Source: VAZQ01 sp963771845 (GTDB lineage: Bacteria; Pseudomonadota; Alphaproteobacteria; Rhizobiales; Xanthobacteraceae). From it: a stretch of 64,000 bases of DNA. Both the position numbers and the translations under genes were made by a program. Each line of letters starts with the position of its first letter. Position 1 is the stretch's first letter. The notes beneath the pieces are model-generated. The model searched no databases. It saw only the letters and a list, made by a program, of their open reading frames with translations, and had not been told where the DNA came from. Shown piece by piece: positions 44,109-53,303 of this stretch. The DNA is taken from NCBI GenBank assembly GCA_963771845.1, contig CAVYVC010000009.1, forward strand, positions 62,001-126,000, in the 5' to 3' direction.

Positions 44109-44457
44109 GCCCCGACTTGGCGTCCCCTCGACAGCGATGGCCCGCGTAGCGGACCACCCTCCCCTCGCCGCCGGTCAACTCCCCTAAATCATCGACCTGG
44201 CAGCAATTTTGCCCGTAGCTGCGAATCCGTTTTGACGCGCAAAAGGGACGAAAGGAAGGCGCATCAGGGGCTTATCCCTCCCGGCCGTATGGAGGCTTGG
44301 GTGCTGAAATCGGCTCTTGGCGATTTTGGCCGCTAATCCCGCCCCTACAAGCGCGCCGGGGCACATTTCCGGAAAATTAACCATAATTGGTTCGAATTGG
44401 CGGCAATTAGCGCCGGCGTAACGTCGCCTGACGTAAGGACCCGGCGGGGATGCGTGA
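44109..44457. other. Divergent intergenic region between AsmA-like and M23 genes
   Basis: The 349-bp region has no gene. Its right side is AT-richer than its surroundings and carries a TTAACCAT motif (44377-44384), compatible with promoter function for the M23 gene. Confidence 0.5.
44377..44384 (+). promoter_or_regulatory. Candidate CtrA half-site TTAACCAT
   Basis: TTAACCAT matches the reported alphaproteobacterial CtrA half-site and lies 74 bp before the M23 peptidase start, a position where the cell-cycle regulator could act. Cell-wall hydrolases are plausible CtrA targets. It is a short motif, so chance is possible. Confidence 0.35.
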
Positions 44458-45753
44458 ATGTCTTCGCGGTCATTATCATCGTACCACCACGTCCAGTCCG
44501 GCGACACCGACCGGTTCTATGCGCTGCGGGAGCGCCGGCTGGCGGGTTACACGCTGGCGCACGGCGGGCGGCAGTTTCGGCTTGGCCCGCTGGCTTTCTG
44601 GCTCGTTCTCGGCACCCTCGCGCTGATGGCCGTCTGGACGGTCGCAACCGCGACCTACTTTGCTTTCCGCGAGGACGTGCTCACAAGACTCATCGCCCGG
44701 CAGGCCGACATGCAATTCGGCTACGAAGATCGCATTGCCGAGCTGCGCGCCCAGGTCGATCGCATTTCGAGCCGCCAGCTGCTCGATCAGGAGCAATACG
44801 AGCAGAAGCTCGATCAAATGCTGCGGCGGCAATCAGCCCTGGAATCCCGTGCCAACGCGCTCAGTGGCTTTGGCGATGTGACCTCATCGATCAGGCCGGC
44901 ACCTCGAACGGGCGCAATCGGACCAGCGACCGGCCACCCTTCCAAGCCCTCGCCCATCAATGGCAAGGGAGCTTTTCTCGTCCCGCGCGATCGCGATCTG
45001 CCATCGGATTACCGCGCCAACATCGCCAGGAACGGCGGGGTGAGCGCGGCAATGGCGAAGCTTGAGGCTTCGCTCGATCGCGCGGAGCAGCGGCAGGCCG
45101 CCACGCTCGATTCCATCGAGGAGAATTATCAGCTCCGCGCGCAGCGAATCCGCGGCGTGCTTTCAGACCTTGGGGTCGGCGGAGTGAAAACGGCAAACAT
45201 TGACAAGGCGAGAGGGATGGGCGGCCCCTTCGTCCCGCCGCGCGCGCCGAAGGATGCAGGAGGATACGAGCGCCAAGTCTACCGCATCAGCGTGGCGCGG
45301 GTTCAGTTCCATCAACTTGCGCGCACGCTCAATAATTTGCCGGTGCGCAGGCCGGTCGGCGGCGAAATCGAGCTTGTGTCCAGCTTCGGCGTGCGAGCCG
45401 ACCCCTTTACCGGCGCGCCGGCGATGCACACAGGGCTTGATATTCATGGCGAGGTCGGAGACCCGGTGCGCGCCACCGCCGACGGGACTGTGAGTGCAGC
45501 GGGCTGGAGTGGAGGATACGGCAGGACGGTCGACATCGATCACGGCAACGGGCTCTCGACCCGCTATGCGCACCTCTCCTCCATTGATGTCCAGGTCGGA
45601 CAATCGATCAAGGCAGGACAAATTGTCGGCAAGGTGGGCTCGACAGGGCGATCGACCGGCTCCCATCTGCACTACGAGACGCGGGTGAAAGGTGAAGCTG
45701 TCGATCCGCAGAAATTTTTACGCGCAGGGCAGCGATTGGGCGAGAGTCTCTAA
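44458..45753 (+). CDS. M23 family metallopeptidase (peptidoglycan endopeptidase)
   Basis: The 431-residue protein starts at ATG 44458. A short cytoplasmic part is followed by one transmembrane helix (FWLVLGTLALMAVWTVATATY, about residues 45-65), a long coiled-coil (residues 80-130) and the LytM domain at the C-terminus. The zinc site is complete: His324-x3-Asp328 in MHTGLDIHG and HLHYE near residue 400. It probably cleaves peptide cross-bridges in the periplasm during growth or division. Divergent from the AsmA-like gene and convergent with prfB. Confidence 0.94.
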   Translation: MSSRSLSSYHHVQSGDTDRFYALRERRLAGYTLAHGGRQFRLGPLAFWLVLGTLALMAVWTVATATYFAFREDVLTRLIARQADMQFGYEDRIAELRAQVDRISSRQLLDQEQYEQKLDQMLRRQSALESRANALSGFGDVTSSIRPAPRTGAIGPATGHPSKPSPINGKGAFLVPRDRDLPSDYRANIARNGGVSAAMAKLEASLDRAEQRQAATLDSIEENYQLRAQRIRGVLSDLGVGGVKTANIDKARGMGGPFVPPRAPKDAGGYERQVYRISVARVQFHQLARTLNNLPVRRPVGGEIELVSSFGVRADPFTGAPAMHTGLDIHGEVGDPVRATADGTVSAAGWSGGYGRTVDIDHGNGLSTRYAHLSSIDVQVGQSIKAGQIVGKVGSTGRSTGSHLHYETRVKGEAVDPQKFLRAGQRLGESL

Positions 45754-45813
45754 GGCTGGCCCACACGACACTGAAGCAGCTTGTCGCGTTACGACGGCGG
45801 TGCGTTACACCGC

Positions 45814-46945
45814 CTACTCTACATCATCCACTGAAACCGGCTCGTTGCCGAACGCCTTTTGCGACAGCGCCGCCTCCATGAACTGGTCGAGATCGCCATC
45901 GAGCACCGCGCCGGTATTCGACGTGGCCACGCCGGTGCGCAGATCTTTCACCATCTGGTAGGGCTGCAGCACGTAGGAGCGGATCTGATGCCCCCAGCCG
46001 ATGTCGGTCTTGGCGGCCTGCTCGGCAGCGGCCCGCGCCTCGCGCTTTTTGAGCTCCATCTCGTAAAGCCGCGCGCGGAGCATCTGCCACGCCTGCGCGC
46101 GGTTACGATGCTGCGAGCGATCGTTCTGACAATAGACCACGATATTGGTCGGGATATGGGTGAGCCGGATCGCCAACTCGGTCTTGTTGACGTGCTGTCC
46201 GCCGGCACCGCTCGCCCGCAGCGTATCGACACGCACATCCGTTTCCTTGATGTCGACCTGGATGCGATCATCGATCACCGGATAAACGTTCACACTGGCA
46301 AATGAGGTGTGGCGGCGCGCATTGGAATCGAACGGGGAGATGCGAACGAGGCGGTGCACGCCGTTCTCGGTCTTGAGCCAGCCATAGGCGTTGCGGCCCT
46401 TGATCTGAATGGTCGCAGACTTGACGCCGGCTTCCTCGCCCTCGGTCTCTTCCAGATATTCGGTCTTGTAACCGCGCTGCTCCGCCCAACGCGTATACAT
46501 GCGAAGCAGCATGTTGGCCCAGTCCTGGCTCTCGGTGCCGCCGGCGCCGGCGTGAACTTCAAGGTAGCTGTCATTGGCATCGGCCTCGCCCGAGAGCAGC
46601 GCCTCGAGCTCACGCCGCGCCACCTCGGCTCTGAGCTTTTGCAGCGCTGCCTCCGCGTCGGCGATGGTCTTGTGGTCGTTCTCGGCTTCGCCGAGCTCGA
46701 TCATGGTCAGGTGGTCATCGAGCTCCTGCTCGATGCGCGCGATTGAGCCCAGCTGATCCTCGAGCGCGTTGCGCTCCTGCATTACGCGTTGGGCGCGCTG
46801 CTGATCGTTCCAAAGATTGGGATCCTCGGCCTGCCGGTTGAGCTCGGCAAGGCGCGCACGCGCCTTGTCGACGTCAAAGATGCCTCCTCAGCAGCGCGAT
46901 CGACTGCTTGATCTCATCGACAAGATTCTGGATTTCAGCGCGCAT
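45814..46945 (-). CDS. prfB: Peptide chain release factor 2, with programmed +1 frameshift
   Basis: A 23-codon leader frame starts at ATG 46945 (MRAEIQNLVDEIKQ...) and ends in CTT TGA at 46879-46874. Skipping one base there joins it to the long frame (DVDKARARLAELN...), giving about 376 residues, the normal RF2 size. The stop-codon recognition motif SPF lies in RISPFDSN and the catalytic GGQ in ASGAGGQHVNK. The protein releases chains at UGA and UAA. An SD-like AGGAGG sits three bases before the CTT TGA slip site, so RF2 level controls its own synthesis. Confidence 0.96.
46874..46888 (-). promoter_or_regulatory. prfB autoregulatory +1 frameshift site
   Basis: On the minus strand AGGAGG (46888-46883) is followed by CAT, then CTT TGA C. 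This matches the known RF2 recoding signal: internal SD, slippery CTT codon and in-frame TGA with a following C that weakens termination. When RF2 is scarce the ribosome slips and makes full-length RF2. Confidence 0.93.
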
Positions 46946-47043
46946 GGGTCATTCTTTACGATTGCGGTTGTTCCAGACGCATGTAACGGCTGGGCGCGTT
47001 CGGCGCAATGGCAACCACGTGGGGAGGATTAGGTTGGCCCGCC

Positions 47044-48138
47044 CTACGAGGTTGTGCGATCGACAATCAGTGCCACCGGTCCTCCCCCGTCCGGGCCCTG
47101 GTGCTCGGCGCCGCCAGAAACGTAAATCTCGGCGTGCCCCACGAGTCCTGCAAGCGCGCCGCAGACAAAGGCCCGCGCCTGACGCGTGGCCGCCACATCG
47201 GAATCATCGAGCATGGCGTGGCGATAACCGCGCAGCCGGCCGTCATGACTGGCCTCCGCCTTGGCAAGCACAATGAGCCGCTCGCGTTCGCTTGACGAAA
47301 GTTGCCCGGCAGTCGCGAGCCCCAGCCGGCCAAGCGCCGCCCGCACCGGCTCGACGTCGATTGCGTCGCTCATGACGGCGTGATCAATGGCGAGCGGACC
47401 GGACCATGTCGCCGACATGCCAAGCACAATGATTTCGTGCCCGAGGAGCTCGATGCCGGCGGAGCTGCTCGCGCGTGCGGACCACAGGTCCCAGCACGTG
47501 CCGATGTCGGCATCTTTAAGCTCTGCCCGATTGATCTCGCCGAGCGCAACCGCGGCGCCGAGCGCGCTCGCAGCACGCGAGAGCCCCATGGACTTGAGTG
47601 TGTCGGGGGCAGCCACAGTCGCACTGCGACGCGCGGCGTCGCCGATGCGCGCAACCGTGAGCAGCGGGCATTTGATCTGCACGAAATGGACGTCACCGGC
47701 ATCAACAATGCCGGCATCCCGCAGGGCCGCCTGCACGCCGGCCGCGACCTGATCGACCTGTTGCAGGCGGCCGAGATGCTCGAATGGAAGCTGCGCCGTG
47801 TGAGCGCGGCCGATCGCCAAAGCCGGCCGTTCGCCATCGGCACCTTCGCCGCGCTCGAACACAATCCAGTGCGGTGCCATGCCACCCTCGGTGCCGCCCG
47901 ACATGACAAGACAGATTTGCTCGGCCTCCTCCACCGCGAGATAGCGCCCAAACAAAAGTCTCAGCGTGAGCGTCGCCAACCCTCGGCTGAAATCGTTGAC
48001 GAGGCCATTGCCCTCGGTCTTGCCAAGAACCGCGATCACGTCTTGCGGATTGATGCGCTTGCCAGCAATCGCGGCCTCGATGCCTGACGCGTCATCCGGC
48101 GCGGAGGCCGAGATGCGGTGCAGCTTGGCAACCGGCAT
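47044..48138 (-). CDS. Ring-opening amidohydrolase (cyanuric acid hydrolase/barbiturase family)
   Basis: The 364-residue protein has the three-fold pseudosymmetric family layout with three Ser-Lys dyads: Lys40 (AVLGKTEGNG) with Ser80 (VMSGGTEGG), Lys156 (VQIKCPLLT) with the Ser224-226 run (ARASSSAG), and Lys293 (LAKAEASHDG) with Ser341 (YVSGGAEHQGP). Known members open cyanuric acid to carboxybiuret or barbiturate to ureidomalonate; sequence alone does not tell which. It is the last gene of a minus-strand operon whose other members are an ABC importer, a cyclic amidohydrolase and a dehydrogenase. It starts 5 bp after the binding-protein stop. Confidence 0.93.
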   Translation of the reverse strand: MPVAKLHRISASAPDDASGIEAAIAGKRINPQDVIAVLGKTEGNGLVNDFSRGLATLTLRLLFGRYLAVEEAEQICLVMSGGTEGGMAPHWIVFERGEGADGERPALAIGRAHTAQLPFEHLGRLQQVDQVAAGVQAALRDAGIVDAGDVHFVQIKCPLLTVARIGDAARRSATVAAPDTLKSMGLSRAASALGAAVALGEINRAELKDADIGTCWDLWSARASSSAGIELLGHEIIVLGMSATWSGPLAIDHAVMSDAIDVEPVRAALGRLGLATAGQLSSSERERLIVLAKAEASHDGRLRGYRHAMLDDSDVAATRQARAFVCGALAGLVGHAEIYVSGGAEHQGPDGGGPVALIVDRTTS

Positions 48139-48143
48139 GAGTG

Positions 48144-49179
48144 TCAGTTGCCGAGGTCAGGCATGACACGCTCCGCCTTCGGCGGCAGAAATGACCGGCT
48201 GAACACATTCGTCACCGTCGGCGCGCGCGGCAACTCGAATGCCGTGACGATGGTGTCGACGGATTGCGCCATGCGCTGCTCGTTCACGTCGCCGATTCCA
48301 AGCGCGGCCGTTTCCGGCGTGGCGATGAGAAGTCCTGGCCGCATAGATCAGGCGCTGCTTTTCGATTGCCGCGTTGAGAAGCGGCTCCTGTTTTGCCAGC
48401 AATTCAATCGCCGCGTCGGGACTGGCAAGCACTTCGCGCATTGCCTTGTTAATGGCGCGAACAAGGCCTTTCACCGCCTCCGGCTTCTCTGTTGCAAGCC
48501 TGCGCGAGACCATGACGCCGTTGGAATAGAGATCGACGCCCGAATCGGAATAGCTGATCCAGCGAAAATCCTTCTCCGGATCGAGCTTAAGCGCGACCAG
48601 GTTCATGTAGCTCGTCACGGTGAAAATCGCGATCACGTCGACCTGGCCCTGCAACAGCATCTGCTCCTGCAGATTGGGCGCGACGTTGAGGATCTTGATC
48701 GCGTCATAGGCGATACCGTTCTTCTTTGCGAGCAGCGGCAGGAGTTTGAACGACGCGCCGCCCGGCGGCGTGCCGAGCGTCTTGCCGGCCAGATCCTTGA
48801 ACGACATGATCGGGCTTGCCGCCTTGGTGAGCAGCGCAAACGGCGCCTTGTTATAGATCATGTAAACCATCACGGGCGCTTCGCCCGGCTTGGCGGCCGC
48901 GTTCTGAATAATGGCGTTCATGTCGCCGAAACCCGCATCGTAGGCACCCGACATTATGCGGGTGACGGTCGCGGCCGAACCCTCCCCCTGATCGATGGCG
49001 ACAGCAAGCTTCTCGGCAGCGAAATAGCCCTTCTCTTGCGCCCAGAAATACCAGGCGTGGACGCCCTGGAGTTTCCAATCCAGCGTGAACCGTATCCTGG
49101 TCGACTCTTGCGCGCAGGCGGCGCTGATTGAAATCGTGATGCCAAGCACGAGAGCAGCAAGGCTGCGGGTTAAGGTCAT
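48144..49179 (-). CDS. NitT/TauT-type ABC transporter substrate-binding protein, C-terminal frameshift
   Basis: The protein starts at ATG 49179 (MTLTRSLAAL) behind aggagttctgat, with a signal peptide cleaved near SAACAQ. The mature fold (FTLDWKLQGVHAWYFWAQEKGYF; MSGAYDAGFGDMNAIIQ) closely parallels the protein at 53304-54335. Near 48345 the frame becomes Arg/His-rich, while the next frame reads RPGLLIATPETAALGIG and ELPRAPTVTNVFSRSFLPP, matching the paralogue's ending, to a stop at 48144. A one-base indel is therefore likely. Together with the permease and ATPase it forms the operon's importer. Confidence 0.88.
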
Positions 49180-49265
49180 ATCAGAACTCCTTTGGTGATC
49201 ATGAGTTCGCGTGTCGGCGGCTGCGGCGCAGCGCTTGACGCTGCGACCGCGATACGTGGGTCGAA

Positions 49266-50039
49266 TCATCCCATCGCGAATTCGTCCTTGCGCAGCGCCC
49301 AGCCGGTCACGCGCACTTCGATAAAAGAGAAGATGACGTAGAGTCCAACGCCGAGGACGGCGAGCACGAGCAGACCCGCGAACACAAGCGGCACGTCAAA
49401 GCTCGAACTCGCAATCATCATCAGATTGCCGATCCCCCGATTGGAAGCCACGGTCTCGGCGATCACGGTGCCGACGAAAGCCTGCGTCACCGCCACTTTC
49501 AACGACGCAAAGAAATACGGCATCGCGCGAGGCAGCCCCACATTGACGAGAATATCGAGCCGGCTGGCCTTGAGCGCGCGCATCACGTCTTCCAGTTCCG
49601 GCTCGGTGGTCGCGAGGCCAGTGGCGACGTTCACGACAATCGGAAAGATGCAAAGGATCATGGCTGTGAGCACCGCGGGCACCGTGCCCGCACCGAACCA
49701 CAGCACAAAGATCGGCACCACCGCGACCTTGGGAATGCTGGAAAACCCGATGAGGAGCGGATAAGCGACATCATAGGCAAGCCGCGAGGAGCCAATGAAT
49801 GCGCCCAGAAGCACGCCCCACACAATGCCGAGACCGAAGCCGACCAGTGTCGTGTAAAGCGTCTGCGCTGCGTGCGGCATGATGGCGGGTAGCCGCGTCC
49901 ATAGCGTTTCCAGGATTTGCGTCGGGCGCGGGAGCACGATGTCTTTGACTCCGAACATGAGGCAAAGCAGCTCCCAGGCAACGAAAAAGCCGATGATGAG
50001 CGCAGCCGAGGCCATCCGCCGGCGCAGTTGCGGGTTCAC
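49266..50039 (-). CDS. NitT/TauT-type ABC transporter permease
   Basis: The 257-residue membrane protein starts at a GTG at 50039 that overlaps the ATPase stop (GTGA). It has about six transmembrane helices and the BPD_transp_1 EAA-like loop ELEDVMRALKASRLDILVNVGLPRAMPYFFASLK. It is the SsuC/TauC type and likely forms a homodimeric channel for the cyclic substrate of the locus. Confidence 0.94.
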   Translation of the reverse strand: MNPQLRRRMASAALIIGFFVAWELLCLMFGVKDIVLPRPTQILETLWTRLPAIMPHAAQTLYTTLVGFGLGIVWGVLLGAFIGSSRLAYDVAYPLLIGFSSIPKVAVVPIFVLWFGAGTVPAVLTAMILCIFPIVVNVATGLATTEPELEDVMRALKASRLDILVNVGLPRAMPYFFASLKVAVTQAFVGTVIAETVASNRGIGNLMMIASSSFDVPLVFAGLLVLAVLGVGLYVIFSFIEVRVTGWALRKDEFAMG

Positions 50040-50893
50040 TGGACGATCTCCTTCTCCGGGCGTGCGCCGACGATGAGCTCGCGCAGGCGCTGAGTGAGAG
50101 CGACAAATTCCGAATCATAAGACATCGCGATGGTGCGCGGGCGCGGGAACGCCACGACGCTCTCATCGATGATTCGGCCGGGACGCGCCTGCATGACGCA
50201 GATGCGGTTGGCGAGATAGGCAGCCTCTTTGAGATCATGGGTGACAAGCACGACGGTCGGCCGGTGCGTCATCCACAGCTCCTGCATGATCGCCCAAAGC
50301 TCCTCACGCGTGAACTGATCGAGCGCACCGAAGGGCTCGTCCAGCATGAGGAGCTGCGGCTCGTGAACAAGCGCGCGGCAGAGCGAGGCGCGCTGGAGCA
50401 TGCCGCCGGAGAGTTGCCAGGGATATTTGTCGCTGAAGCCTTTGAGCCCGACCTGTGCGAGCAGGGTCTCGATGCGATCAGTGAACTCGCTCTTGCGCTT
50501 TGCCCGGTATTTCTGCCGGAACGGCGGAACGATCTTGAGTGGGAGCATGACGTTCTCCCGCAGCTTGAGCCATGGCAGCAAGGTCGGGTTCTGAAACGCC
50601 ATGCCGACGCGAACCGGCTCGGCGCCGACTTCGCGGCCGGCTACGAAGACATATCCACTGGTAGCGCGAATGAGGCCGGTGACCAGCTTGAGAATGGTGG
50701 ACTTGCCGCAGCCGGACGGGCCCACCAGCGCGATGAAATCGCCCTTGTCGATGGCGAGGTCGGTCTCATCGAGAGCATGCACCGAACGCTCGCCCTGGCC
50801 ATAGGTGAGCGTGACTTTCTCGAGCTTGACGAAATGTTCCCCGTGCGCTGCCTCACTCGCCATAACATGCGCGGGAGAAGCCATCAGCATCAT
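50036..50893 (-). CDS. NitT/TauT-type ABC transporter ATP-binding protein
   Basis: The protein has 285 residues from ATG 50893, which overlaps the stop of the amidohydrolase (ATGA); ATGs at 50890 and 50884 are possible too. Walker A is LVGPSGCGKST, the signature LSGGMLQRASLCRAL, Walker B LLMLDEPFGALD and the switch VLVTHDLKEA. It is the SsuB/TauB group. Overlaps on both sides show one transcript. Confidence 0.95.
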   Translation of the reverse strand: MMLMASPAHVMASEAAHGEHFVKLEKVTLTYGQGERSVHALDETDLAIDKGDFIALVGPSGCGKSTILKLVTGLIRATSGYVFVAGREVGAEPVRVGMAFQNPTLLPWLKLRENVMLPLKIVPPFRQKYRAKRKSEFTDRIETLLAQVGLKGFSDKYPWQLSGGMLQRASLCRALVHEPQLLMLDEPFGALDQFTREELWAIMQELWMTHRPTVVLVTHDLKEAAYLANRICVMQARPGRIIDESVVAFPRPRTIAMSYDSEFVALTQRLRELIVGARPEKEIVQ

Positions 50894-52320
50894 GCTGCGT
50901 GCTCGCGCAAGCGTACGATAGCCTGCATGGTGTGATCCGCGTTGCGCACCTTGGCGGGAGGCATTTCCTGAAGGACGTGAACGGAGCGGCCCCACCCCCG
51001 CGTGTGCGGGAGAAGCGCGCGATTGCGCATCACGAAACGTCCGCGCACCAGGGTGTGGATGGGCAGACCCTTCACACGTCTTCCGTTCCAGGGTGTGATT
51101 TTCGAGCGCGATTGCAGCGCGGCGTCATCGATGGTCGATTCGCGAGCAAGATCGACGACCGTAACGTCGGCGTCGGAGCCCGGCGCAACCGCACCCTTGC
51201 GCGGGTAGACCCCAAAAATTCTCGCTGGGTTGGCCGCGCTCCAGCGCACGTAGTCGCAGATACCGAAGCGCCCGGCATTGGCCTCAGTCAGCATGAGCGG
51301 CATCTGGGTCTCGACGCCGGGGAAGCCGCAATCGACCGTCCAGATATCGTTGCGCGTTTTCTCCTCAGGGGAATGGGGCGCGTGATCGGTTGCTATCAGA
51401 TCAATGGTGCCGTCGGCGAGCGCCTGCCATAGCGGCTCCTGATTGCGCTTCTCACGCACCGGCGGATTGACCCGAATGGTGCCGGCGAACCGCGCATAAT
51501 CCTCGCTCGACAGCATGATGTAATGCGGGCATGTCTCGCCGGTGATGTCGACACCGCGCGCCTTGGCTTCGCGCAGCGGACGAAGCTCTTCCGCCGACGA
51601 TATGTGCAGGATGTGGATGCGCGCTCCCGTCCATTCCGCAAGCAGGGCGGCGCGGCTTACCGCTTCGACTGCAACGACCGCCGGACGCGAGGCAAGATGG
51701 GCAAGCGGATCGAGGCGCCCTGCCCCGCGCAACCGCGCCTCGCGCCGCTCCATGATGGAGTTCGTCTCGGCATGGAGCGAAATGCGCTTGCCGGTGGGCG
51801 CCACAACCTCGAATGCTTCCAGCATTGCGCCGGTCGAAGGGCATGGGATCCTGCCGAAGGTGTTTCCCATGTAGAGCTTGAATCCGATCACGCCGCCCGC
51901 GACCAGCGCGGGGACGTGCTCGATGGTGTCCTCGCCGAGCAACCCGTAAAGCCCGAAATCGACATGCGCCTTCTCGGCGGCGATGCGGTGCTTTGCGGCG
52001 AGCGCTTCGGCGGTGCCGGCAGGCGGAATGGTGTTGGGCATGTCGAAGACCGTGGTGACGCCACCAAACGCCGCCGCCGCCGTCCCGCTTGCGAAATCTT
52101 CCTTGTGGGGATAGCCGGGATCGCGGAAATGCACGTGCACGTCAATGGCGCCGGGAAGAACGTATAGCCCGGTAGCGTCAAGCCTCTCGCGCGCTTGCGG
52201 CATCGCTCCGTCGTCGCCGACCGCGATGATGGTGCCATCCCTGATCGCGACATTGGCCTCGACGACGGATTGCGGCGTCACCACCTTGCCGCCGCGAATG
52301 AGAAGATCGGCGCTTGTCAT
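50890..52320 (-). CDS. Dihydroorotase/hydantoinase/allantoinase-type cyclic amidohydrolase
   Basis: The 476-residue protein starts at ATG 52320, 11 bp after the SDR stop. The dinuclear metal site is complete: His62-x-His64 (IDVHVHFRDPG), carboxylated Lys148 (GFKLYMGN), His183 (SLHAETNS), His239 (ILHISS) and Asp312 (ATDHAPH). This marks the class I dihydroorotase/allantoinase group, which opens cyclic amide bonds. Placement in a ring-opening amidohydrolase operon argues for catabolism rather than pyrimidine synthesis. Allantoin, dihydropyrimidine or a pathway intermediate are possible substrates. Confidence 0.93.
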   Translation of the reverse strand: MTSADLLIRGGKVVTPQSVVEANVAIRDGTIIAVGDDGAMPQARERLDATGLYVLPGAIDVHVHFRDPGYPHKEDFASGTAAAAFGGVTTVFDMPNTIPPAGTAEALAAKHRIAAEKAHVDFGLYGLLGEDTIEHVPALVAGGVIGFKLYMGNTFGRIPCPSTGAMLEAFEVVAPTGKRISLHAETNSIMERREARLRGAGRLDPLAHLASRPAVVAVEAVSRAALLAEWTGARIHILHISSAEELRPLREAKARGVDITGETCPHYIMLSSEDYARFAGTIRVNPPVREKRNQEPLWQALADGTIDLIATDHAPHSPEEKTRNDIWTVDCGFPGVETQMPLMLTEANAGRFGICDYVRWSAANPARIFGVYPRKGAVAPGSDADVTVVDLARESTIDDAALQSRSKITPWNGRRVKGLPIHTLVRGRFVMRNRALLPHTRGWGRSVHVLQEMPPAKVRNADHTMQAIVRLREHAA

Positions 52321-52331
52321 TACGTGCCCAC

Positions 52332-53123
52332 TCACAACATCGCCCAACCGCCATCGACGGGCAGATCTATGCCGGTAATCTGGCGGGAGGCGTCGCTCGC
52401 CAGGAACAGGCAGGCATTCGCCACATCCGCATCCGTGGTCAGACGCCGCAGTGCGTATTCCGCAGCATGGCGCTCGGCTGCCTCTTGCCTGGAGATGCCG
52501 AGGCGCGTGGCCATCTCGGCGCAGACCTTCTCGCGAAAGCGCGGGCCGTCGACCATGCCCGGCGCCACGCAGTTGACGTTGATGTTGTAGGGCCCGGCCT
52601 CGAGCGCAAAGCTCTTGGTGATCCCGCGCAGCCCCCATTTCGACGCTGAATAGGCCATGCGGCCGGCGCGGCCGCGCATGCCGAAGGTTCCTCCGACATT
52701 GACGACCTTGCCGTAGCGTTGCGCCATCATGGTGGGCAGCACGGCGCGCATGGTGTGGAAACAGCCATTCATGTTGAGCGTGACGATGTCATCGAACTCT
52801 TCGGGCGTGGTCTCAACTCCGCTCTTGCCGATCGGCCCCGATCCTCCGGCGACATTTACGAGAATGTCGATGCGGCCATAAGCCTTTTTGGTTTCATTCG
52901 CGGCATGCTGGCACTGTGCGGGATCGGTGAGATCGCACTTTGTAATGATCGCCTTTGCTCCTTTGGAATTCAGCTCGCCGGCGACTGGCTCGATCGCGCC
53001 AATATCGCGTCCAACGAGCGCGACAGATGCGCCTTCCGCCGCGAACGCGCGCGTGATTGCCGCCCCCATTCCCTTGGCAGGCCCGGTAATCATCGCGATG
53101 CGCCCTGCGAGATGGAGGTCCAT
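52332..53123 (-). CDS. Short-chain dehydrogenase/reductase (SDR)
   Basis: The protein has 263 residues from ATG 53123; upstream lies a repeat. A slightly atypical coenzyme loop TGPAKGMGAAITRAF replaces TGxxxGxG with the same spacing. NVAGG follows, and the catalytic Tyr-x3-Lys is YSASKWG; the classical serine region reads NVGGTFGMRG, so the catalytic Ser may be replaced. C-terminal NVNCVAPGMVDGPRF and TGIDLPVDGG are typical. First gene of the catabolic operon. Confidence 0.92.
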   Translation of the reverse strand: MDLHLAGRIAMITGPAKGMGAAITRAFAAEGASVALVGRDIGAIEPVAGELNSKGAKAIITKCDLTDPAQCQHAANETKKAYGRIDILVNVAGGSGPIGKSGVETTPEEFDDIVTLNMNGCFHTMRAVLPTMMAQRYGKVVNVGGTFGMRGRAGRMAYSASKWGLRGITKSFALEAGPYNINVNCVAPGMVDGPRFREKVCAEMATRLGISRQEAAERHAAEYALRRLTTDADVANACLFLASDASRQITGIDLPVDGGWAML

Positions 53124-53138
53124 GGCAATACCACGCCG

Positions 53139-53278
53139 CGTCATTGCGGGGCCCGAGCGCAGCAAGGGTGCCCGCAAACCAATAAGCACGGCGCTTTGAT
53201 GCAAGGACCGCGATTACTGGATTGCGGGCTAGCCGCCGATCTCGGCTTAGCCGAGATCGCCGACCCCCCGCAATGACG
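53139..53278. repeat. Dispersed palindromic repeat, family A, second full-length copy
   Basis: The 140-bp element has inverted ends cgtcattgcgggg ... ccccgcaatgacg and an internal gccgatctcggc-tta-gccgagatcgcc hairpin, with gcccgagcgcagcaag near the left end. The layout equals the copy at 27531-27678, but the end sequences have co-varied (gcggg/cccgc for cccggg/ccgg), which suggests pairing is selected. It separates the SDR gene from the upstream binding protein. Confidence 0.8.
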
Positions 53279-53303
53279 TAACCAATTGCTCGCAATCGGT
53301 GCC

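Noticed and set aside
44389..44400. ggttcgaattgg resembling a tRNA T-loop
   Set aside because: No acceptor, D or anticodon stem can be built around it.
50890..52320. Calling the cyclic amidohydrolase pyrC (dihydroorotase)
   Set aside because: The operon context is catabolic and the motifs are shared with allantoinases and hydantoinases.
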